A DNA stretch of 64,000 nt from Saccharopolyspora erythraea NRRL 2338 (GTDB lineage: Bacteria; Actinomycetota; Actinomycetes; Mycobacteriales; Pseudonocardiaceae): assembly GCF_000062885.1 (NCBI RefSeq), contig NC_009142.1:7181584-7245583 (forward strand), read 5' to 3'. The translations under genes were made by a program, and so were the position numbers. Positions 1 through 6,243 of this stretch are shown one piece after another (within the stretch, counting starts at the first letter, position 1; each line of letters starts with the position of its first letter). The notes beneath the pieces were generated by a model. The model was not told where the DNA came from, searched no databases, and was given only the letters and a program-made list of their open reading frames with translations.

Positions 1-58
1 CGACCACCTGCTCGCGCGTCAGCGAGTCCGGGCCGATCCTGTGCGCGTTGTCGTGCAT
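1..58 (-). CDS. N-terminus of a probable aromatic amino acid ammonia-lyase (histidine ammonia-lyase type), cut by the window edge
   Basis: Only the first 19 codons are inside the window, reading MHDNAHRIGPDSLTREQVV from an ATG whose first base is at 58. The segment GPDSLTREQVV resembles the N-terminal start of actinobacterial HutH proteins, which begin with a short leader before a 'LT..DVVAVAR'-like helix. HutH would deaminate histidine to urocanate in histidine catabolism. The gene is divergent from the IclR-type regulator that starts at 141, with 82 bp between them, an arrangement that fits local control of a catabolic gene. The assignment rests on a very short stretch and could be wrong; that a gene starts here is more secure than its identity. 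Confidence 0.4.
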   Translation of the reverse strand, partial: MHDNAHRIGPDSLTREQVV

Positions 59-140
59 GAGTCCATACAACCTGGTTAACGGCGTCGCGGGCGGCTCGAT
101 AGAGTGACTCTGTCTGAGATCCCAGACGAAGGGAGCGGGC

Positions 141-923
141 GTGGGCGGCAGCAGCGACGTGCCCGCGCTGCGGCGCGGGCTGGCCATCCTCGGCGTGCTG
201 GCGGGACGGCCGGGACCGGTGTCGGCCGGGGTCATCGCCCGCGAGCTGGAGCTGCCGAGGTCGACGACGTACCACCTGCTGTCCGAGCTGGTCGCGGCCG
301 GTTTCGTGACGCACCTGCCGGAGGAGCGGCGCTACGGGCTCGGCGTGGCGACCTTCGAGCTGGGCTCGGCGTACCTGCGCCACGACCCGCTGGAACGCCT
401 CGCCGGGCCGCTGCTGCGCAAGCTCGTCGACCAGGTCGGGCGGACCGCGCACCTGGGAGTCCTGCACGGCGGCGAGTCGCTGTATCTGATCAAGGAGCGC
501 CCGTCGCAGCCGCAGACGCTGGTCACCGACGTGGGTGTGCGGCTGCCCGCGCAGCTCACCGCGTCCGGCCGCGCGATGCTGGCGCACCTGCCCGCGGCGC
601 AGGTCCGGGCGCTGTTCCCGTCCGCCGCGGGTTTCGTGCTGCGCACCGACCGCGGGCCGCGCAACCTGCCGGAGCTGCGGCGGGTGCTGGCGGCCGAGCG
701 GCGGCTCGGGTGGACGGTGGAGGACGGCTACGTCACGGCGGGGTTCGCGTCGGTGGCGTGCCCGGTCTTCGACTACGGCGGCCGGCCGACGGCGTCGATC
801 AGCGTGACCTTCCGGCACTTCTGCGACGGCGAAGGCGAGTGCGGGCAGACCTGGCCGGAGGTGGCCGAGCAGGTGGGCCGCACCGCGCGGGAGCTGACGG
901 CCCGCATCGGCGGCCACGGGTAG
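141..923 (+). CDS. IclR family transcriptional regulator
   Basis: 260 residues, the normal IclR length. The N-terminal winged helix-turn-helix lies around residues 28-57 (VIARELELPRSTTYHLLSEL), followed by the C-terminal effector-binding domain with the family pattern GxxAYLRHDPLE, LLRKLVDQVGRTAHLGVL and a late VEDGYVTAGFASVACPVFD segment. IclR proteins are dimeric regulators that usually control a neighbouring catabolic operon in response to a small aromatic or organic acid. The GTG start at 141 is preceded by AAGGGAG at a good distance. It is divergent from the truncated ammonia-lyase gene at the left edge, so control of that gene is the likely job (inference). The effector cannot be read from the sequence. 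Confidence 0.9.
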   Translation: MGGSSDVPALRRGLAILGVLAGRPGPVSAGVIARELELPRSTTYHLLSELVAAGFVTHLPEERRYGLGVATFELGSAYLRHDPLERLAGPLLRKLVDQVGRTAHLGVLHGGESLYLIKERPSQPQTLVTDVGVRLPAQLTASGRAMLAHLPAAQVRALFPSAAGFVLRTDRGPRNLPELRRVLAAERRLGWTVEDGYVTAGFASVACPVFDYGGRPTASISVTFRHFCDGEGECGQTWPEVAEQVGRTARELTARIGGHG

Positions 924-1060
924 CGAGTGCGCATGGGCGACGTCCTCACCACCCGTGACGAATGCGCTGGTCGACCTGTCGGCATCGGTGCCGCCGCTGC
1001 ACTGGGGACTCGCGCGGCACCGCGCGCACCGCGGACTGACAGCGCCTCCTGAAAAGCACC

Positions 1061-1090
1061 GACGCCCGTGGTCCGGGGACCACGGGCGTC
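1061..1090 (-). terminator. Rho-independent-type terminator of the osmoprotectant transporter operon
   Basis: A perfect 14-bp inverted repeat: GACGCCCGTGGTCC at 1061-1074 pairs with 1077-1090, leaving two unpaired bases. It sits 16 bp beyond the stop codon of the last minus-strand transporter gene (1107). There is no T-run, as is common for actinobacterial hairpin terminators. Confidence 0.75.
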
Positions 1091-1106
1091 GTCGTCGAAG
1101 GCGGCC

Positions 1107-1985
1107 TCAGATGCCTGCCGAGGCGACGAAGGACTTCGCCACGTCGGCGGGGTTGGCCTTGTCGACCTCCAGCTGCCGGTTGAGATCGGTGAGCTCGTCG
1201 GTGGTCAGGGCCGCCGAGACCTTGTTCAGCACCGCGACCTGCTCGGGCTTGAGCGTGGACTTGTGCACCAGCGGCACCACGTTCTGCGCCGGGAACATGT
1301 TCTTCGGGTCGTCGAGCTTGACCAGGTTGTTCTGCTGGATCTGCGACGAGGTCGTGAACAGGTTGGCCACCTGCACCTGGTTGCCGGTCAGCGCGTCGAC
1401 GGTGACGGTGCCCGCCTCGACGCTGCGGATCTCCTTGAACTTGCAGCCGTAGACCTCGCCGATGCGGGCCTCCCACCGGGACTTCCACTCCGCGGGCGCA
1501 CCGAGCACGAACTCCCCGCAGCGCGGCCCGAGGTCGGTCATCGACCGCACGCCGGTCGCGGCCGTCGCGGCGGTCACCGCGAGCACGTCGGAGTCCTCGG
1601 CAGGCGACTGGTCCAGCAGTTCCAGCTCCGGGGGCAGCTTGCCCTTGAGCTGGTTGTAGACCTCCTGCGCCTCGGTGCCGGCGGCCTGCTTGTCCAGGTA
1701 CGCCAGCAGGTTCCCGGTGTATTCGGGCACGAGCGTCAGCTCACCGCCCTTGACCGCGTTGACGTAGAACTCGCGGGCGCCGATGCGGGGCCGGGTCTGC
1801 ACGTCGGTGCCGGTGGAGCGCAACGCCTCGGCGTAGATCTCCATCAGCAGCTCGCTCTCGGCGAAGTCGGCGGAGCCGACGACGACCGTCCCGCCCTGTG
1901 CCTTGTTCGCCTCCAGCGGGTCCTGCGACGCGCAGCCGGTCAGCGCCAGTGCCGCGACCGCGGCGAAGGCGAGCAACCGCTTCAT
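1107..1985 (-). CDS. Glycine betaine/osmoprotectant ABC transporter substrate-binding lipoprotein (ProX/OpuAC family)
   Basis: 292 residues. The N-terminus is a lipoprotein signal peptide (MKRLLAFAAVAALALTGCAS) with lipobox LTGC, so the protein is anchored outside the membrane. The mature part has the OpuAC pattern: GGTVVVGSADFAESELLMEIYAEALRS near the N-terminus, NAVKGGELTLVPEYTGNLLAYLD, and a late segment on NVVPLVHKSTLKPEQVAVLNKVSAAL. It would capture a quaternary-amine osmolyte (glycine betaine, choline or carnitine) and hand it to the permeases encoded just upstream. It is the last gene of a four-gene minus-strand operon; the gap to the preceding permease is 6 bp. Substrate preference cannot be decided here. 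Confidence 0.92.
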   Translation of the reverse strand: MKRLLAFAAVAALALTGCASQDPLEANKAQGGTVVVGSADFAESELLMEIYAEALRSTGTDVQTRPRIGAREFYVNAVKGGELTLVPEYTGNLLAYLDKQAAGTEAQEVYNQLKGKLPPELELLDQSPAEDSDVLAVTAATAATGVRSMTDLGPRCGEFVLGAPAEWKSRWEARIGEVYGCKFKEIRSVEAGTVTVDALTGNQVQVANLFTTSSQIQQNNLVKLDDPKNMFPAQNVVPLVHKSTLKPEQVAVLNKVSAALTTDELTDLNRQLEVDKANPADVAKSFVASAGI

Positions 1986-1991
1986 GGTCCG

Positions 1992-2666
1992 TTACCTCCT
2001 ATTTCGGGTGGCCGGCACCAGTCCGCGCGGGATCAGGCGCCTGGACACTCCGGCCAGCACGAGATCGAGCAGCACGGCCAGCAGGGCGACCATGATCGCC
2101 GCCCCGGCCATCTGCGCGTAGTCGCTGATCTTGAGCCCGTCCAGCAGGATGCGGCCCAGACCGCCGAGCCCGACGTAGGCCGCGACGGCCGCGGTGGCCA
2201 CCACCTGCAGCATCGCGCTGCGCACCCCGCCGAACAGCAGCGGCAGCGCGTTGGGCAGCTCCACCTGCCACAGCCGCTGCCACGAGGTCATGCCCATGCC
2301 CCTGGCCGCGTCGACGGCGTCGGGCGGGGCGTTGGTGATGCCGGCGTAGGTGCCGGACACGATCGCCGGGACGGCCAGGATCACCAGCCCGGCCAGCGCA
2401 GGCGCCTCACCCAGCCCGAAGCTCAGCACCAGCAGAGTGACCACGCCCAGCGTCGGCAGGGCGCGCATGGCGTTGCTCGCGCCTACGACGAACACCGCGC
2501 CGCGCCCGGTGTGGCCGATGTAGACGCCCAGCGGCACGCCGACCAGCGCGGCGACGGCGACCGAGACGACGCAGTAGTAGAGGTGCAGCAACGTCTGCAC
2601 GAGGATGCCGCCCTGCCCGGTCCAGTTGGCCGGGTCGGTCAGCCACGCGACGAGTTCGCCGATCAT
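1992..2666 (-). CDS. Osmoprotectant ABC transporter permease (second of two)
   Basis: 224 residues beginning MIGELVAWLTDPANW. It is a BPD-type ABC permease with about five to six membrane spans and the EAA-loop region GMTSWQRLWQVELPNALPLLFGGVRSA that contacts the ATPase. The ATG at 2666 overlaps the stop of the preceding permease by four bases (ATGA), indicating translational coupling. A longer upstream reading frame exists but belongs to no conserved family. The gene forms the transmembrane channel with its paralogue at 2663-3325, as in OpuC-type systems that use two distinct permeases. Confidence 0.92.
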   Translation of the reverse strand: MIGELVAWLTDPANWTGQGGILVQTLLHLYYCVVSVAVAALVGVPLGVYIGHTGRGAVFVVGASNAMRALPTLGVVTLLVLSFGLGEAPALAGLVILAVPAIVSGTYAGITNAPPDAVDAARGMGMTSWQRLWQVELPNALPLLFGGVRSAMLQVVATAAVAAYVGLGGLGRILLDGLKISDYAQMAGAAIMVALLAVLLDLVLAGVSRRLIPRGLVPATRNRR

Positions 2667-3325
2667 GCCCGCTCCGCTCGCGTCCAGGGCGTCAGCACCC
2701 GCCACAGCAGCACCAGCAGCAGGTCGACCACCAGCGCCAGCAGCAGGGTCAGCACGATCCCCACGACGATCTCCACCAGGTAGTCGCGCTGGAACCCGTC
2801 GGTGAACAGCCTGCCCAGCCCGCCGATGCCGACGAGCGCGCCGACGCTGACCAGGCTGATGTTGCTGACCGAAGCCACCCGCACTGCGGCCGCGAGCACC
2901 GGCACCGACAGCGGCAGCTCGACCGACAGGAACAGCCGCCGCGGCCGGTAGCCGAGCGCGGTCGCCGCGGCGGTGATGTGCACGGGCACCGACTCCAGCG
3001 CGTCGGCGACCGGGCCGAGCAGCAGGGCGGCGGTGTAGATGCTCAGCGCGATCACGACGTTGAGCGGCGAGAGCAGCGGGGTGCCCACGATGCCCGGGAT
3101 CAGCACGAACAGCGCCAGCGACGGCACGGTGTAGAGGACGTTCGCGGTGCCCTGCAGAGGACCGCGCAGCCACCGCACCCGCTGTGCGAGCCGCCCCAGC
3201 GGCAGCGCCAGCAGCACGCCGAGCACCAGCGGCACCAGCGAGAGGTAGATGTGCTCCCCGAGCTGGCCGACCACCAGTTCCCTGTTGCTGGGACTGGTGA
3301 AGAAGCGGATCAGCTCGTCGATCAT
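2663..3325 (-). CDS. Osmoprotectant ABC transporter permease (first of two)
   Basis: 220 residues beginning MIDELIRFFTSPSNRELV. Hydrophobic segments such as HIYLSLVPLVLGVLLALPLG and NVVIALSIYTAALLLGPVADAL mark a BPD-type ABC permease; the EAA loop is around TALGYRPRRLFLSVELPLSVPVL. The protein ends on a very hydrophobic helix (VGIVLTLLLALVVDLLLVLL). It is the paralogous partner of the permease at 1992-2666. Its ATG at 3325 overlaps the ATPase stop by four bases, and its own stop overlaps the next start by four, so the three genes are translationally coupled. Confidence 0.92.
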   Translation of the reverse strand: MIDELIRFFTSPSNRELVVGQLGEHIYLSLVPLVLGVLLALPLGRLAQRVRWLRGPLQGTANVLYTVPSLALFVLIPGIVGTPLLSPLNVVIALSIYTAALLLGPVADALESVPVHITAAATALGYRPRRLFLSVELPLSVPVLAAAVRVASVSNISLVSVGALVGIGGLGRLFTDGFQRDYLVEIVVGIVLTLLLALVVDLLLVLLWRVLTPWTRAERA

Positions 3326-4407
3326 GCCGTGGCGTCCCGCCTGCGCTCGATGAGGTCGAGCACGTGCCGGGCGGTGACCACCCCGACGTAGCCGCCGTCG
3401 GCGTCGACGACCACGCCGAGCCCGGAGGGTGCCGACAGGGCGGCGTCGAGCGCGCCGCGCAGGGGCGCGTGCTCGGTGTAGAGGGAGCCGCCCGCGACGA
3501 GCTGGTCCTCGGCGAGCGGGCCGGAGACGGTGGTGCCGGGTTCCAGCCAGCCGCGCGGCCTGCCGTCGGCGTCGAGGGCGAGCTGCCACTCCACGCTCGG
3601 GCGCGCGGTCTCGCCCACCCGGACGGTGTCGACCTGACCGGTCCGGATGCCGTCCGAGTCCACGAAGGACAGCCGCCGGTAGCCCCGGTCGCGGCCGACG
3701 AAGGAGGTCACGAAGTCGTCGGCGGGTTCGGCGAGCAGGTCGTCGGGCTCGGCGTACTGGGCGAGGTGACCGCCCTGGCGCAGCACGGCCACCTTCTCGC
3801 CCAGCTTGATGGCCTCGTCGATGTCGTGGGTGACGAACAGGACCGTCTTGTCCAGCTCGGCCTGCAGGCGCAGCAACTCGTCCTGGAGCCCCTCGCGCAC
3901 CACCGGGTCGACCGCGCTGAACGGCTCGTCCATCAGCAGCACCGGCGGGTCGGCCGCCAGCGCCCGGGCCACCCCGACCCGCTGCTGCTGACCGCCGGAA
4001 AGCTGCGCCGGGTAGCGTTTGCCGAGCTCCGAGGGCAGGCCCACCAGCTCCAGCAGCTCGCCGGCGCGGCTGCGGGCCTCGCGGCGGCGCTGGCCGAAAA
4101 GCAGCGGCACGGTGGCGACGTTGTCGAGCACGGTCCGGTGCGGGAACAGCCCGGCCTGCTGGATGACGTAGCCGATACCGCGGCGCAGCCGGGCGGGGTC
4201 GGACTCGCGGACGTCGGTGCCGTTGACGAGCACGGTGCCCGACGACGGGTCGATCATCCGGTTGACCATCCGCATCAGCGTGGTCTTGCCGCACCCCGAC
4301 GGCCCGACGAAGACCGTGATGGTGCCGGTCTCCACGACCAGGCTGAGTTCGTGGACGGCGACGGTGCCGTTGTCGTACTGCTTGCGCACGGACTGGAACT
4401 CGATCAA
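3322..4407 (-). CDS. Osmoprotectant ABC transporter ATP-binding protein with C-terminal CBS region (ProV/OpuCA type)
   Basis: 361 residues. The nucleotide-binding domain has Walker A GPSGCGKTT (about 35-43), signature LSGGQ (136-140) and Walker B LLMDEP (about 157-162), followed by the switch histidine in FVTHDIDEA. Residues from about 245 to the end form a CBS-like regulatory module ending TARHVLDLIERR. In OpuA/OpuC relatives this region senses ionic strength or cyclic-di-AMP. It heads the minus-strand operon ATPase-permease-permease-binding protein. The start chosen is TTG at 4407, the codon that gives the family N-terminus MIEFQSVRKQYDNGTVAV; a G-rich ribosome-binding stretch precedes it. 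Function is uptake of compatible solutes under osmotic stress. Confidence 0.93.
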   Translation of the reverse strand: MIEFQSVRKQYDNGTVAVHELSLVVETGTITVFVGPSGCGKTTLMRMVNRMIDPSSGTVLVNGTDVRESDPARLRRGIGYVIQQAGLFPHRTVLDNVATVPLLFGQRRREARSRAGELLELVGLPSELGKRYPAQLSGGQQQRVGVARALAADPPVLLMDEPFSAVDPVVREGLQDELLRLQAELDKTVLFVTHDIDEAIKLGEKVAVLRQGGHLAQYAEPDDLLAEPADDFVTSFVGRDRGYRRLSFVDSDGIRTGQVDTVRVGETARPSVEWQLALDADGRPRGWLEPGTTVSGPLAEDQLVAGGSLYTEHAPLRGALDAALSAPSGLGVVVDADGGYVGVVTARHVLDLIERRRDATA

Positions 4408-4670
4408 CCGAGCCCCCCTCAGAGCTTGTCCCGACGGATTCCGCGGGTCCGATAGCGCGTCCGGGGCCCCTCGTGCCCGTCCCCGTCCGCGACACCGAGC
4501 GTCACGTCCTGGCCGACCCTAACTCGATCAGACCAACCGTGCGATCGACCGAGACTCACGTGTGATCTACGAAGCATCGCCTGCCTGCGCGTTCCCGGCA
4601 GCCGGAACACGGCGCGGGGCGGCACCGCGCGGCGGCGTGGGCCCCGGCGAAGCCGTAAGCTGAGCCTCCG

Positions 4671-6197
4671 ATGAACGCTGCCCAACACGATTCGCCGCCC
4701 ATCGACTCGGTGCAGGCGCTGCTGGCCGAGACCGGCATGCACGCGCGCTCGCTGCGCGAGGTCCTCGCCCTGCTCGCCGCCGCGCCCCGGTCGCTCGACG
4801 ACCTCATCCGGCTGACCGCCGTCCCCCGCCGCAGCGTCGAGGAGATCCTCTCCGCCGCCGGCGGCGACGTCGAGTCCGGCGACGGCACCTACCGGCTGAG
4901 GCCCGAGGCGGCGCCGCGCTACCGCGCGCGCTTCGCGCTCGACGCGCTGGAGCAGCCGCCGGCGACGCCGCCGGGCGCGCTGGAGCAGGTCCGCGAGTTC
5001 ATCGAGTCGGGTCCCGCTCCGCTCGCCGCGCTCGACCACGTGACCGCGACCGCCGAGTCGGTGCTGCGCCGCGCCGAGTGGATGCGCGACCACTACGACC
5101 TGGACGGCGCCCGGGTGCTGTTCGTCGGCGACCACGACCTGACCTCGCTCGCGGTGGGCCTGGTGTGCCCGTCGGCGTCGGTGACCGTCGTCGACCTCGA
5201 CGAGCGGGTACTCGCCCACATCGACCGCGTCGCGGCCGAGCACGGCCTCGCCATCCGCACCCTGCACACCGACCTGCGGTTCGGGCTCCCGCCGCAGCTG
5301 GAAGCGGACCTGGTGTTCACCGACCCGCCGTACACGCCGGAAGGCATCGGCCTGTTCGCCACGCGCGCCGCGGAGTGCGTCGCCGGACCGCAGAGCCGGG
5401 TCCTGATCGCCTACGGCTTCAGCCCGCGCAGCCCCGCCCTCGGGCACAAGGTGCAGCAGGAGCTGCTGCGGCTGGGCATGGTCTTCGAGGCGATCCTGCC
5501 CGACTTCCACCGCTACCACGGCGCGCAGGCCATCGGCAGCGCCAGCGACCTCTACGTGTGCCAGCCGACCGCGCACACCCGCAAGCTCGCGCTGCGGCAG
5601 GCGGTCGGCATCTACACGCACGGCCCGCAGTCGGTGGAGGCCCGCGAGACCTCGGCGCCGGAGGAGTTCCTGCACGCCATCGGCGACCGGATCGGCGCCA
5701 TGGTCAGCACGCTGCGCTATCCGGGGTGGTCCCGGCCGGTGCAGCTCAAGCTCAGCGCGCCGGTGTTCGACCTGCGCGCCGACCCGGGGCCGTGGCTGCT
5801 GCGGATGCTGCTGGCCTGCAACACCGAACGCCTCGGGCTGGTGGTCGACAACAACCACCCCGACATCACCAGCGAGACCGCGCAGCGCGAGCTCTCCGAG
5901 CTCGTCGGGCCGAAGTACAAGCTGCGCTTCCACCGCAGCACGCCCGACCCCAAGCACGCGATCGTCATCGCCGACGAGGTGGAGGAGTCCAGCTCGCGCG
6001 GCTACCTGCTGCGGCGCGCGCACGGCAAGGTCGGAAACACCTGGCGCGAGGCGCTGATCAGCGTCTCCGACAGCCTCACCAAACGGGAGGCCAAGGAGCT
6101 CGTCGCCGAGCGGGCACCGGTGGCCGGCGACCTCGACCTGCGCCTGATCGACCTGCCACGCCACCGGTTGCGGACCCTGCTGCGCGTCGTCGACTGA
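4671..6197 (+). CDS. Bis-aminopropyl spermidine synthase-like (DUF43/BpsA family) protein
   Basis: 508 residues. Residues about 10-85 look like a winged-helix region (SLREVLALLAAAPRSLDDLIRL, then RRSVEEIL). The core from about 140 has a methyltransferase-type Rossmann fold: ARVLFVGDHDLTSLAVGL, the acidic VTVVDLDERVLAHI, and the catalytic-type motif DLVFTDPPYTPEGI. DPPYT is characteristic of the archaeal enzyme BpsA, which adds aminopropyl groups to spermidine to make branched polyamines. A C-terminal extension of about 140 residues (from KLSAPVFDLRADPGPW to the end) is not part of the archaeal core I know. The gene stands alone, divergent from the transporter operon. Polyamine aminopropyl transfer is therefore an analogy; a methyltransferase acting on another substrate is possible. 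Confidence 0.75.
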   Translation: MNAAQHDSPPIDSVQALLAETGMHARSLREVLALLAAAPRSLDDLIRLTAVPRRSVEEILSAAGGDVESGDGTYRLRPEAAPRYRARFALDALEQPPATPPGALEQVREFIESGPAPLAALDHVTATAESVLRRAEWMRDHYDLDGARVLFVGDHDLTSLAVGLVCPSASVTVVDLDERVLAHIDRVAAEHGLAIRTLHTDLRFGLPPQLEADLVFTDPPYTPEGIGLFATRAAECVAGPQSRVLIAYGFSPRSPALGHKVQQELLRLGMVFEAILPDFHRYHGAQAIGSASDLYVCQPTAHTRKLALRQAVGIYTHGPQSVEARETSAPEEFLHAIGDRIGAMVSTLRYPGWSRPVQLKLSAPVFDLRADPGPWLLRMLLACNTERLGLVVDNNHPDITSETAQRELSELVGPKYKLRFHRSTPDPKHAIVIADEVEESSSRGYLLRRAHGKVGNTWREALISVSDSLTKREAKELVAERAPVAGDLDLRLIDLPRHRLRTLLRVVD

Positions 6198-6243
6198 CGC
6201 GCAGCGGCACCCGCCGGGGTTCTTCGCGAGGAGTTTTGACGTT

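Noticed and set aside
4408-4670. Cyclic-di-AMP (ydaO) riboswitch before the osmoprotectant operon
   Set aside because: No conserved ydaO core was found on the minus strand; only GC-rich hairpins of no clear type.
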